A DNA stretch of 64,000 nucleotides from Chitinophaga pinensis (GTDB lineage Bacteria > Bacteroidota > Bacteroidia > UKL13-3). The stretch spans positions 185,177 to 249,176 of the forward strand of contig CAMARW010000003.1 of assembly GCA_945860865.1 (NCBI GenBank). The letters run 5' to 3'. Positions 1 to 7,806 of the stretch are shown one piece after another. A model generated the notes under the pieces. That model was not told where the DNA came from, ran no database searches, and worked only from the letters and a program-made list of their open reading frames with translations. Both the position numbers and the translations under genes were made by a program. The stretch's first letter is position 1, and each line of letters opens with the position of its first letter.

Positions 1-148
1 ACCGGGTATTGTTGGTAGTTTACAAGCCAACGAAGCCTTAAAAATAATACTGCAACTGGGGAATGTTTTATCGGGCACATTGCTTTGCTATAACGCCCTT
101 ACCAATGCGTTTTACTCCATAAAAACACAAAATAATTCTCCTCAATAA
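1..148 (+). CDS. moeB: MoeB/ThiF-family sulfur-carrier adenylyltransferase, C-terminal end (5' truncated)
   Basis: Only the last 48 codons are in the window: the frame runs from base 2 to a TAA at 146-148. The residues PGIVGSLQANEALKIIL followed by LSGTLLCYNAL match the C-terminal part of the MoeB/HesA/ThiF fold, where a conserved helix (IGxLQAxEAIK) precedes a strand carrying LxxYDAL. MoeB adenylates the C-terminal glycine of MoaD so that it can be thiocarboxylated for molybdopterin synthesis. The next genes are moaE and moaC-mogA, so a molybdenum cofactor role is more likely than the thiamine (ThiF) role. The ATP-binding and zinc-binding parts lie outside the window. Confidence 0.8.
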   Translation, partial: PGIVGSLQANEALKIILQLGNVLSGTLLCYNALTNAFYSIKTQNNSPQ

Positions 149-158
149 ATCTGTAACT

Positions 159-602
159 ATGGAAGAAAAAAAGAAAAAAAAAGTATTTATAGACGGGCCC
201 ATTTCTGCGCAGTTTATAGCAGATAGCATAAGCAAACACAGCAGCAAAAAAAACATTGGTGCGCATAATATTTTTTTAGGTCAGATAAGGCAAGATAAGA
301 TAAACGACGAGCAAGTAATTGCCATAGAATATACTTGTTACAAAGAAATGGCTGAACCCATTTTGGATGCCATTAGGGAAGATTGTTTTGTAAAATACCC
401 ACTAACTTGTTTACACATTTACCATAGTCTAGGCCTTGTTAATGCTGGAGAAATATGCCTATTTGTGTTTACCTCTTCTGCGCACAGGCAAGCCGCAATT
501 GAAGCATGCAGTTATTTGGTGGAAAGAATAAAAAAAGAAGTTCCTATATGGGGCAAAGAAATACTAAGTGATACTTCCAGTGTTTGGAAAAATAACCAAT
601 AA
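159..602 (+). CDS. moaE: Molybdopterin synthase catalytic subunit MoaE
   Basis: The 147-residue product has the typical MoaE length. It is the large subunit of molybdopterin synthase, which transfers sulfur from MoaD thiocarboxylate to precursor Z (cPMP) in the cytoplasm. Visible motifs are GAHNIFLGQIR (35-44), AIEYTCYKEMAE (55-66), FTSSAHR (104-110) and ERIKKEVPIWGKE (122-134). The last contains the lysines corresponding to the catalytic pair known from E. coli MoaE (K119, K126). The gene starts 10 bases after the moeB-like stop and is followed after 5 bases by moaC-mogA, so the three probably form an operon. The N-terminus MEEKKKKK is unusually lysine-rich because of two A-runs; the frame is intact. 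Confidence 0.95.
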   Translation: MEEKKKKKVFIDGPISAQFIADSISKHSSKKNIGAHNIFLGQIRQDKINDEQVIAIEYTCYKEMAEPILDAIREDCFVKYPLTCLHIYHSLGLVNAGEICLFVFTSSAHRQAAIEACSYLVERIKKEVPIWGKEILSDTSSVWKNNQ

Positions 603-607
603 GTTAG

Positions 608-1519
608 ATGATAGATATTACACATAAATCGCCAACCTACCGAAAAGCAATAGCAAGTGCCATTGTTAAATTCGGTTCGAACCAAACCATTGAGGCTATT
701 ATACAAAAGCGCGTTCCCAAGGGAGATGTTTTAGAAATGGCTAAAACTGCTGGATTATTTGCTGTAAAAAAAACCAGTGAGCTGATTCCAGATTGTCACC
801 CCATACCCATTGAGTATACAGCTATTTCATACGAGTTAGGTTCAGACCAAATAACTATTTTTGTTGAAATTGCTACTGTTTACAAAACAGGTGTGGAGGT
901 TGAAGCCATGCATGGAGCCTCGGTGGTGGCTTTAACGATGTATGATATGCTGAAGCCAATTGATAAAAATATTAGCATTGAACACATAGCTTTGGTATCG
1001 AAAAAAGGGGGCAAATCTGATTATAAAAACGAAATTGGAGATAGTTTAAAAGCAGCTGTAATTGTTTGTTCTGATAGTATTTCTGCAGGTAAAAAAGAAG
1101 ATAAAGCAGGCAAAGAGATAATGTTTCGTTTGGAGAAAATGCTGTTTCAAAACACAGATTATTTGGTTATACCCGACCATGTGGAGACGATTCAAAAGGA
1201 AGTGAAGCAATTTTGTAATGCAAAAGTTGATCTACTAATTTTAACAGGAGGCACAGGACTATCTCCTACAGATTTTACGCCAGAAGCTTTAGCGCCAATG
1301 ATAGAAAAAGAGATTCCGGGCATTACAGAAGCCATTAGAAGCTACGGGATGCAGCGAATGCCTTATGCTATGTTATCCAGAAGCGTTTGCGGATTAATTG
1401 GAAACACTTTAGTGCTTGCCTTACCGGGCAGCACACGTGGTGCTGCCGAATCTATGGATGCTGTATTTCCAGCCTTATTGCATATTTTTAAGATGATGCA
1501 AGGTGGAAAACACCTGTAG
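608..1519 (+). CDS. moaC: Bifunctional MoaC-MogA fusion protein (cPMP synthase / molybdopterin adenylyltransferase)
   Basis: The 303-residue fusion has two parts. Residues 1-140 are MoaC, which with MoaA makes cyclic pyranopterin monophosphate; they carry KGDVLEMAKTAGLFAVKKTS (38-57), PDCHPIPI (61-68), EVEAMHGAS (97-105) and SKKGGKSD (131-138) with the catalytic lysines. Residues about 148-300 are a MogA/MoaB domain, which adenylates molybdopterin before metal insertion, with TGGTG (213-217) and LPGSTRGA (272-279). MoaC-MoaB fusions are known from Bacteroidota and join two non-consecutive steps of one pathway. The first GGTTCGAACC palindrome of the window lies in this gene, encoding Gly-Ser-Asn. 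The stop codon lies in an inverted repeat shared with dapD. Confidence 0.95.
   Translation: MIDITHKSPTYRKAIASAIVKFGSNQTIEAIIQKRVPKGDVLEMAKTAGLFAVKKTSELIPDCHPIPIEYTAISYELGSDQITIFVEIATVYKTGVEVEAMHGASVVALTMYDMLKPIDKNISIEHIALVSKKGGKSDYKNEIGDSLKAAVIVCSDSISAGKKEDKAGKEIMFRLEKMLFQNTDYLVIPDHVETIQKEVKQFCNAKVDLLILTGGTGLSPTDFTPEALAPMIEKEIPGITEAIRSYGMQRMPYAMLSRSVCGLIGNTLVLALPGSTRGAAESMDAVFPALLHIFKMMQGGKHL
674..683. repeat. GGTTCGAACC palindrome, copy 1
   Basis: Exact 10-base palindrome inside moaC-mogA, read as GGT TCG AAC (Gly-Ser-Asn, codon phase 1), with A/T flanks TTC and AAA. It belongs to the window-wide motif described in the findings. Confidence 0.7.
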
Positions 1520-1543
1520 AGACGCAATTTATTGCGTTTCTAC
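1516..1543. terminator. Inverted repeat between convergent moaC-mogA and dapD
   Basis: GTAGAGACGCAA (1516-1527), a 4-base loop and TTGCGTTTCTAC (1532-1543) form a hairpin with 11 of 12 pairs. The left arm contains the TAG stop of moaC-mogA (1517-1519) and the right arm contains the stop of dapD on the other strand (1540-1542). It has no long T-tract, so it is either a weak bidirectional terminator or an inserted small palindromic repeat of the GAGACGCAA...TTGCGTCTC type. A second short hairpin (CGGCCAC TTC GTGGTCG) follows inside the dapD 3' end. Confidence 0.6.
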
Positions 1544-2352
1544 ACGGCCACTTCGTGGTCGCGTAATGCCTGATTTAAAGATGTTTTTAAATCTGTACTC
1601 TCTTTGCGTTTCCCGATTATCAAAGCACATGGTACTTGAAACGAACCTGAAGGAAATTCTTTGGTATAAGAACCTGGAATTACAACAGACCTAGCCGGTA
1701 CTTTTCCTTGATAAGTTATGGGTTCTGCACCTGTAACATCTATAATTTTTGTACTCATAGTTAAGGTAACACCTGCGCCTAAAACTGCCTCTTTCTCTAC
1801 ATGCACGCCCTCTACCACAATACAACGAGAACCAATAAAACAATTATCTTCTATAATAACTGGTGCTGCTTGCACAGGCTCTAAAACGCCGCCAATACCA
1901 ACGCCACCAGATAAATGCACATGTTTACCAATTTGCGCGCAACTGCCCACAGTTGCCCAAGTATCTACCATTGTTCCTTCATCTACATAAGCGCCAATGT
2001 TCACGTAGCTAGGCATAAGAATGGTTCCCTTACTTAAATATGCACCATAACGGGCAATGGCGTGTGGTACTACCCTTACACCCAGTTCAGCATAATTTTT
2101 CTTTAACGCCATTTTATCATGAAACTCCATGGGCCCAACCTCAATGGTTTCCATTTTACGAATAGGAAAATATAAAATAACTGCTTTTTTTACCCAATCA
2201 TTTACCTGCCAACCGTTAGCTGTTGGCTCTGCAACGCGTAACTTACCTTTATCTAATAATTCAATAACCTCGTTAATTGCTTGCTGGGTTTCGCCACTCG
2301 AAAGCATTGAACGGTCTAGCCAAGCAGCCTCAATAATATGTTGTGCATTCAT
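1540..2352 (-). CDS. dapD: 2,3,4,5-tetrahydropyridine-2,6-dicarboxylate N-succinyltransferase DapD
   Basis: The 270-residue product has the family's usual length. It succinylates tetrahydrodipicolinate in the succinylase branch of lysine and meso-diaminopimelate synthesis, in the cytoplasm. The N-terminal third is helical. From about residue 95 the sequence shows left-handed beta-helix hexapeptide repeats (GTILMPSYVNIGAYVDEGTM, then GSCAQIGKHVHLSGGVGIGG). VGPMEFHDKMALKKNY and EDNCFIGSRCIVVEGV are typical of DapD. It is convergent with moaC-mogA, and its start lies 47 bases from the divergent ung gene. Confidence 0.95.
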   Translation of the reverse strand: MNAQHIIEAAWLDRSMLSSGETQQAINEVIELLDKGKLRVAEPTANGWQVNDWVKKAVILYFPIRKMETIEVGPMEFHDKMALKKNYAELGVRVVPHAIARYGAYLSKGTILMPSYVNIGAYVDEGTMVDTWATVGSCAQIGKHVHLSGGVGIGGVLEPVQAAPVIIEDNCFIGSRCIVVEGVHVEKEAVLGAGVTLTMSTKIIDVTGAEPITYQGKVPARSVVIPGSYTKEFPSGSFQVPCALIIGKRKESTDLKTSLNQALRDHEVAV

Positions 2353-2399
2353 ATGGCAAATGTGAACTTCAAAAGCTTAAATTGCAAGAAAAAAATAGT

Positions 2400-3071
2400 A
2401 TGCTGAACCAAACGGCGGATACAGATTGGAATAACATTTTAAAGGAAGCATTTGCCCAAGAAAGTTATGAGCATTTGATTGCTTTTCTAGAAGAGGAAAA
2501 TCAACGTAAAATCCCTGTACTGCCTCCTTTTCCTCAGGTTTTTGCATGCTTTGAGCATACTCCGTTCCATCAAGTAAAAGTAGTTATTATTGGTCAAGAC
2601 CCCTACCACGGCCTGAACCAAGCCCATGGATTGAGTTTTTCTGTGAATGAAGGAGTGAAAATTCCGCCATCTTTAAAAAATATTTTCAAGGCATTGCAAT
2701 ATGACATACCGGATTACCAAATTCCCAAGCATGGAAACTTAAATCACTGGGCTAAACAAGGAGTTTTATTGCTGAATACTGTATTAACTGTAAGAGAAAA
2801 CCAGGCAGGTTCGCATCAAAATAAAGGCTGGGAGCAATTTACCCATTCAGTTATTGAACAGCTAAGTCAGCAAAAAGAGCACATTGTATTTTTATTGTGG
2901 GGCAATGCAGCCAAGCTAAAAAAAGAGCTGATTGACGCTAATAAACACCTGATTTTGGAGGCGCCACATCCATCACCCTTATCGGCTCATAAAGGTTTTT
3001 TAACCTGTAAACATTTTTCGCAAACAAATCACTATTTGCAAGCACATAAACTTAAGGCAATTGATTGGTAA
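2400..3071 (+). CDS. ung: Uracil-DNA glycosylase, family 1
   Basis: It removes uracil from DNA as the first step of base excision repair. The 223-residue protein contains the water-activating loop GQDPYHG (65-71, catalytic Asp), NTVLTVRENQAGSH and the minor-groove motif HPSPLS near the C-terminus, as in family 1 UDG. I chose the ATG at 2400. An upstream in-frame ATG at 2343 would run 10 bases into divergent dapD and add 19 residues with no counterpart in the family, and 223 residues matches the normal length of about 220-230. The gene is followed 6 bases later by the convergent START-domain gene. Confidence 0.93.
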   Translation: MLNQTADTDWNNILKEAFAQESYEHLIAFLEEENQRKIPVLPPFPQVFACFEHTPFHQVKVVIIGQDPYHGLNQAHGLSFSVNEGVKIPPSLKNIFKALQYDIPDYQIPKHGNLNHWAKQGVLLLNTVLTVRENQAGSHQNKGWEQFTHSVIEQLSQQKEHIVFLLWGNAAKLKKELIDANKHLILEAPHPSPLSAHKGFLTCKHFSQTNHYLQAHKLKAIDW

Positions 3072-3077
3072 TAAAGG

Positions 3078-3464
3078 TTATTCGGTATAAAAATCTACCA
3101 ATGAACCCATATATTCGTTATTCCAACCTTCAACCAAATCATGGTACTCATCCTCTGGAATATTGGTTTGACGAACTTCAAGCGATGTTCCTTGGTTGTG
3201 TTCATGTAATTTTAAGGTGACAATGCTCGGTTGCTCAGTTTCTTCTTCACCAAAATACCATTGCTGCACGATCTTTTTATTAGGTTCAAATTCTAAATTT
3301 TTACCAATAATGCTTCCATCCCAAAGCGAAAATTCTGTATTGGGTTCAGCCACAAAAGAAGCCTGGTCGCCTGTCCACAGCATTATGGTTGGCTCTTGGG
3401 TTAGTGCTAAGTATACATCTTCTGGAGGGGCCGGGATGATGTAATATTTTTTGAAATCTTTCAC
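3078..3464 (-). CDS. START-like (AHSA1/SRPBCC) domain protein
   Basis: This is a 128-residue single-domain protein. The sequence opens with KKYYIIPAPPEDVYLALT and continues with ASFVAEPNTEFSLWDGSIIGKNLEF, IVQQWYF and a C-terminal helix VEGWNNEYMGSLVDFYTE. That order (strand, two helices, six strands, long C-terminal helix) is typical of the activator-of-Hsp90-ATPase-1-like SRPBCC family. Members bind hydrophobic ligands or partners in a cavity, but the ligand cannot be read from the sequence. It is convergent with ung and divergent from the M20 amidohydrolase. Confidence 0.8.
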   Translation of the reverse strand: MKDFKKYYIIPAPPEDVYLALTQEPTIMLWTGDQASFVAEPNTEFSLWDGSIIGKNLEFEPNKKIVQQWYFGEEETEQPSIVTLKLHEHNQGTSLEVRQTNIPEDEYHDLVEGWNNEYMGSLVDFYTE

Positions 3465-3551
3465 GGGGTAAAAATAGGAAATTTGGGGGAGAACTACAGC
3501 TTGATTTAAATTTTGGTTTAATGCGCGATTATGTTTTAGTTTGCTTTTGAT

Positions 3552-4748
3552 ATGAACATGTTACATAAAATTAAAGCAGCAGCTGCTGGTATCTCTCAGG
3601 AGTTAATAGCCATTAGAAGGCATTTGCATAGTAACCCAGAACTTTCTTTTCAAGAATATAATACGGTGTCTTATGTAAAAATGCAGCTTGAAGGCATGGG
3701 TATAACTCAGATAAAAAGTTTGGCTACAACCGGATTAGAAGTGTTAATTGAAGGCAGAAATCCAAATAAAAAAGTGGTTGCCTTGCGCGCAGATATGGAT
3801 GCATTGCCAATTATAGAAGCCAATGATGTGCCATATAAATCTAAGAACGTGGGTGTAATGCATGCTTGTGGGCATGATGCACATACTACTTGTTTGCTTG
3901 GCGTAGCCAAAATTTTACAGGGTGAAAGAGAATCGTTTGAAGGTACAGTAAAATTGATTTTTCAACCGGGAGAGGAAAAACTGCCAGGTGGGGCAACTCT
4001 CATGATTGCCGAAGGTGTTTTAGAAAACCCTACTGTAAACGCTATATTGGGTCAGCATGTGATGCCTTTAATACCAGTTGGTAAGGTAGGTTTTAGAAGT
4101 GGCTTGTATATGGCTAGTACAGATGAGCTATATGTAACTATAAAAGGAAAAGGCGGTCATGGTGCCATGCCACATTTGTGTATAGACCCTGTGGTGGTAA
4201 TGGCGCAGATGATTTCGGCCTTGCAAACTTTGGTAAGCCGTCAAAGCAACCCCATTATCCCAAGTGTTTTGAGTTTTGGAAAAGTAATTGCGAACGGTGC
4301 AACCAATGTAATTCCAAATGAGGTATACATGGAAGGAACTTTTAGAACACTAGATGAAAAATGGCGCAGCAAAGCACATGAGTTAATGCTTAGAACAGCC
4401 CATTCTGTGGCAGAAGGTTTTGGCGCTACGGTTGATTTTGAAATTAGAAAAGGCTATCCCTTTTTACATAACAATCCGGCACTTACCGCAAGAAGTAAAG
4501 CTGCTGCCCTGAACTATATGGGAGAAGAAAATATTGTTGATTTGGATATTTGGATGGCGGCAGAAGATTTTGCCTATTATTCACAAGAGGCGGATGCCTG
4601 TTTTTACCGATTGGGAACCCGGAATGAATCCAAAGGAATAGTATCTGGTGTTCACACGCCTACTTTTGACATTGATGAAGAAGCCCTAGAAATTGGAGCA
4701 GGATTAATGGCTTATTTAGCAATAACCGAACTTGAGGCTGTTGGATAA
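3552..4748 (+). CDS. M20D-family metal-dependent amidohydrolase (N-acyl-amino acid / hippurate hydrolase type)
   Basis: The 398-residue enzyme hydrolyses an amide bond of an N-acyl or aminoacyl substrate with a dinuclear metal centre. Metal-site motifs seen are ALRADMDALPI, MHACGHDAHTT (Cys-Gly-His-Asp), FQPGEEKLPGGATLMI (catalytic Glu-Glu) and WMAAEDFAYY. The dimerisation insert begins at ELYVTIKGKGGHGAMPH. No signal peptide is seen, so it is cytoplasmic. Family members are annotated as hippurate hydrolase, IAA-amino acid hydrolase or N-acetyl-diaminopimelate deacetylase; the substrate is not decided. DapD nearby indicates the succinylase route, so a role as DapL-pathway deacetylase is less likely. 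A second ATG lies two codons downstream of the chosen one. Confidence 0.9.
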   Translation: MNMLHKIKAAAAGISQELIAIRRHLHSNPELSFQEYNTVSYVKMQLEGMGITQIKSLATTGLEVLIEGRNPNKKVVALRADMDALPIIEANDVPYKSKNVGVMHACGHDAHTTCLLGVAKILQGERESFEGTVKLIFQPGEEKLPGGATLMIAEGVLENPTVNAILGQHVMPLIPVGKVGFRSGLYMASTDELYVTIKGKGGHGAMPHLCIDPVVVMAQMISALQTLVSRQSNPIIPSVLSFGKVIANGATNVIPNEVYMEGTFRTLDEKWRSKAHELMLRTAHSVAEGFGATVDFEIRKGYPFLHNNPALTARSKAAALNYMGEENIVDLDIWMAAEDFAYYSQEADACFYRLGTRNESKGIVSGVHTPTFDIDEEALEIGAGLMAYLAITELEAVG

Positions 4749-4757
4749 ATAGACGAT

Positions 4758-5681
4758 TTAATACTGCTCGTACCAGCTAAATTTCTCTTCCACAATGGCA
4801 TCCTTTTCTGCTCTTAAATGAGCTAAAAAAGCAGCAGCCACGGGAGATAGCTTTTTGTCTTTAATCCAAATTATACTCCAATCTGTTTTAATAGGTAAGC
4901 CGGTAACAGGAATAATATGCAAATCGCCATTATGTAATTCGTTTTTAATTCCAATAAGTGGCATGATGGAATATCCTAAACCTGCAATAAGAGCTTGTTT
5001 AACAGCTTCGTTTGAGGTAAGTTCAAACTTCTTTAAAACAGGTATTTTCTTTTGCAGAAAAAAACGCTCCATGGTTTGCCTGGTACCCGAACCCTTTTCT
5101 CTAAATATAATGGGCAAATTTTTAAATACTTCTCGGGTGCTTGCACCTTTTTTTAGATTTGGCTCCTCGCTACCAACCAAAAACAATTTATTTTGAAGCA
5201 AGTTTAAACTATCTATTTGCTGACTTTCAGGCAAAACAGAAACGAGAGCAAAGTCTACTTCATTATTTTCTATACTTTCTAATACTTTATATTTGTTAGT
5301 AACATCCACACTCAAAGTTACACCAATATTTTGCGACATGAATTTGGTAAGGAGATAAGGTAAAATATATTTCCCAGTAGAAACTACAGAAATCTTTAAA
5401 AGTCCAGTTATTTGACCCTTGTAGGCCTGGGTTTTAAATTTAATAGCCTCAATTTGATCAATAATATTTTGGGCAGCGGCAGCTATTTCGTTACCAAATT
5501 CTGTAATATAAATTCTTCTACCAATTACTTCTGTTAGAGGAAAGTCGAATTGTTCTTGAAATTTTTTAAGCTGTATAGAGACAGCAGGCTGCGACAAATC
5601 TAATGCTTCTGAAGCTTTGGTAACACTTTTTAACTGAACAATTTTTACAAAAATTTGTAATTGATTAAGGGTATAGTTCAT
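4758..5681 (-). CDS. LysR-family transcriptional regulator, divergent from the SbtA-type transporter
   Basis: The 307-residue protein has an N-terminal winged helix-turn-helix (about 1-60; TKASEALDLSQPAVSIQLKKF is the recognition region) and a periplasmic-binding-like effector domain with FREKGSGTRQTMERFF and GLGYSIMPLIGI. The general layout resembles CbbR/CmpR/CysL-type LysR proteins. It is transcribed away from a bicarbonate transporter across a 218-base region with two perfect inverted repeats. LysR proteins usually regulate the divergent neighbour and themselves, so control of the transporter is the natural inference. It ends 9 bases from the M20 gene (convergent). Confidence 0.9.
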   Translation of the reverse strand: MNYTLNQLQIFVKIVQLKSVTKASEALDLSQPAVSIQLKKFQEQFDFPLTEVIGRRIYITEFGNEIAAAAQNIIDQIEAIKFKTQAYKGQITGLLKISVVSTGKYILPYLLTKFMSQNIGVTLSVDVTNKYKVLESIENNEVDFALVSVLPESQQIDSLNLLQNKLFLVGSEEPNLKKGASTREVFKNLPIIFREKGSGTRQTMERFFLQKKIPVLKKFELTSNEAVKQALIAGLGYSIMPLIGIKNELHNGDLHIIPVTGLPIKTDWSIIWIKDKKLSPVAAAFLAHLRAEKDAIVEEKFSWYEQY

Positions 5682-5732
5682 AACTATTTTTTATTAAAAT
5701 TATAATTTATATAAATAAAAGCAAATATATTT

Positions 5733-5752
5733 TTACGTTTTTTCAAACGTAA
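5733..5752. promoter_or_regulatory. Perfect inverted repeat in the lysR-sbtA intergenic region
   Basis: TTACGTTT, 4 bases, AAACGTAA: eight perfect pairs, 51 bases upstream of the lysR start codon. It is a plausible LysR operator controlling the divergent pair, though the classical T-N11-A box is not unambiguous here. Confidence 0.45.
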
Positions 5753-5779
5753 TGAAATTATTTATATTAAATTGCAAAT

Positions 5780-5795
5780 AAATTAAGCTTAATTT
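5780..5795. promoter_or_regulatory. 16-base perfect palindrome AAATTAAGCTTAATTT
   Basis: A perfect palindrome in the same divergent region, 104 bases before the transporter start. It is AT-rich, so some chance expectation exists. Together with the repeat at 5733 it marks the likely regulatory centre of the pair. Confidence 0.35.
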
Positions 5796-5899
5796 AATAC
5801 GATAATTTCAGGACGTTGGTGTTAATAAAGTGTTGACTATCAATGTAGACTCCTCAAATATTACTAAATACAAAATTTTAAATAGCAATTAAAATAATA

Positions 5900-6862
5900 A
5901 TGAATTTAAATCTTCTCCTAGAAAACTTAACAAATCCTGCCTTACTATTTTTTGCCTTGGGTATCTTAGCAGTATATTTAAAAAGCGATTTAGAAATCCC
6001 GCCAAATTCATCTAAATTTATATCATTATATTTACTTTTTGCTATTGGATTTAAAGGTGGGCAAGAATTGTCGCATCAAAATATAAATGGAGAGATAATT
6101 TTATCCATGATATTCGGAATTATCATATCCATCTTAATTCCTATTTATTGTTTTTTTATTTTAAAAAGAAAACTAAGTATCTTTAATGCAGGTGCTATAT
6201 CTGCAGCCTATGGCTCTGTAAGTGCCGTTACATTTGTAACAGCTGCCTCCTATTTGGAGTCACAGCAACTTAATCTTCATGGACACATGGTAGCCATAAT
6301 GGCCCTTATGGAGTCTCCTGCAATTATTATTTCTTTAATTTTAATCTCAATTGCCAATGAGGAAAGTGGAAACAAGCTTCAAAAAAGAAATGTTATTAGA
6401 CATTCTTTTACCAACGGAAGCGTTTTATTAATCTTAGGCAGCTTAATAATTGGATATGTAGCAAATGCAAAACAGGCAGAAGGAATAAAGCCATTTACCA
6501 ATGATTTATTTAAAGGGTTTTTAGCCATTTTCTTATTAGATATGGGAATAAGTAGTGGCAGAAAGCTTAAGTCGTTCTTTTCATTTGGGTGGTTTCCAGC
6601 TATTTTTGCATTGCTCATCCCGCTGTTAAATGGTTGTGTAGTGGCCTACTTTAGTAAATTTATTACACCAGATATAAGTAACAGATTTATGTTTGCCATT
6701 CTTGCGGCAAGCGCTTCATACATTGCTGTTCCAGCCACAATGAAGATTTCAGTTCCTAATGCTAATCCTGGCTTGTATTTGCCAATGGCCTTAGCGATAA
6801 CATTTCCGGTTAATATAACTATAGGTATGCCGATTTATTTTTTGGTTATTCAAAACACTTAG
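5900..6862 (+). CDS. sbtA: SbtA-type sodium-dependent bicarbonate transporter
   Basis: The 320-residue, very hydrophobic protein has about ten predicted membrane segments in two inverted halves. Features of the SbtA family (DUF897) are NPALLFFALGILAVYLKSDL near the N-terminus, LYLLFAIGFKGG, AAYGSVSAVTFVTAASYLE (substrate-site helix of half 1), LLDMGISSGR and ASASYIAVPATMKISVPNAN (half 2). Cyanobacterial SbtA imports HCO3- with Na+ and is controlled by a PII-like partner SbtB; no sbtB is next to it here. In a heterotroph it would supply bicarbonate to carboxylases. The divergent LysR gene is the probable regulator. The stop overlaps that of convergent HMG-CoA lyase by 3-4 bases. Confidence 0.88.
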   Translation: MNLNLLLENLTNPALLFFALGILAVYLKSDLEIPPNSSKFISLYLLFAIGFKGGQELSHQNINGEIILSMIFGIIISILIPIYCFFILKRKLSIFNAGAISAAYGSVSAVTFVTAASYLESQQLNLHGHMVAIMALMESPAIIISLILISIANEESGNKLQKRNVIRHSFTNGSVLLILGSLIIGYVANAKQAEGIKPFTNDLFKGFLAIFLLDMGISSGRKLKSFFSFGWFPAIFALLIPLLNGCVVAYFSKFITPDISNRFMFAILAASASYIAVPATMKISVPNANPGLYLPMALAITFPVNITIGMPIYFLVIQNT

Positions 6863-7716
6863 TGAATAGGAAATATTTTTTTTGCTAAATCCATACTGGC
6901 TTTAAATTCTGTTAAATTCAATCCCGTATAAACAGATTTACTTTGTAAAAATGCCACTATATTTTCTGTAGCCATATTTCCTGTTAGCGAATCTGCAGCC
7001 ATTGGGCAACCACCTAATCCCATAATAGTTCCATCAAATCTCCTACAACCACTGTCCCATGCAGCTGCAATTTTTTCTTGCCAATTATTAGGATTAGTGT
7101 GCAAATGTGCGCCAAATTCGATATGCGGATAGCTTGATAACAACGATTTAAAAACACTAGAAATACTTTCAGCATCTGCCAATCCAATGGTGTCGCTTAA
7201 TGAGATTATCCGAATGCCCAAGGAATCCATTTTATTTACCCAAAACGAAACCAATTCGGCATTCCAATCATCTCCGTAAGGATTTCCAAATCCCATGCTA
7301 ATGTATACAATTAACTCTTTTCCGCTTTTAACACACAATTCTTGCATGCTTTTAACCATATCTATACTTTCCAAAATACTACTATTGGTGTTTCTCCTCT
7401 GAAAAGTTTCTGAAATAGAAAATGGAAAACCAATGTATTTAATTGAGGCATGCAAACACGCTTCTTGTGCCCCGCGTGTATTGGCAACAATGGCCAATAG
7501 TTTGGTTTGAACCGAATCTAAAATTAACTGGCTTAATACTTCTGAACTATCTCGCATTTGAGGAATAGCCTTGGGAGAAACAAAACTTCCAAAATCTAAA
7601 GTATGAAACCCAACACGTAAAAGCTGGTTTAAATATGCCACCTTTTGAGGCGTTTCTATAAATTGAGATATACCTTGCATAGCATCTCGCGGACATTCAA
7701 TCAGTTTTACTTGCAT
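6859..7716 (-). CDS. Hydroxymethylglutaryl-CoA lyase
   Basis: It cleaves HMG-CoA to acetyl-CoA and acetoacetate, the last step of leucine degradation and ketogenesis. In the 285-residue protein I see the substrate-site Arg-Asp (IECPRDAMQG, R10 D11), metal ligands H204 and H206 (GAHLHT), the glycine-rich loop with catalytic Cys GLGGCP (C237) and N247 (LTGNMATE), all in the order of the human and Pseudomonas enzymes. I chose the ATG at 7716; an upstream in-frame start at 7815 would overlap the divergent DUF349 gene and precede the conserved beginning VKLIECPRD. No other leucine catabolism gene lies nearby. Confidence 0.92.
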   Translation of the reverse strand: MQVKLIECPRDAMQGISQFIETPQKVAYLNQLLRVGFHTLDFGSFVSPKAIPQMRDSSEVLSQLILDSVQTKLLAIVANTRGAQEACLHASIKYIGFPFSISETFQRRNTNSSILESIDMVKSMQELCVKSGKELIVYISMGFGNPYGDDWNAELVSFWVNKMDSLGIRIISLSDTIGLADAESISSVFKSLLSSYPHIEFGAHLHTNPNNWQEKIAAAWDSGCRRFDGTIMGLGGCPMAADSLTGNMATENIVAFLQSKSVYTGLNLTEFKASMDLAKKIFPIH

Positions 7717-7806
7717 TAAAGGATAATTTTTAAGAAATACAAGTACAAAAATATCGGATTTAAACTTATTTTTGACCTCATTTTTATTTGAATTTAAAAT
7801 AACACC

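Noticed and set aside
165-183. A-runs at the start of moaE as a programmed frameshift site
   Set aside because: The reading frame is continuous and the encoded protein is of normal length; the run only gives a lysine-rich N-terminus.
1503-1694. A 63-codon plus-strand open frame after moaC-mogA
   Set aside because: It reads antisense through the end of dapD and across the hairpin; no family pattern.
2343-2399. Upstream extension of ung
   Set aside because: It would overlap divergent dapD and adds residues not found in uracil-DNA glycosylases.
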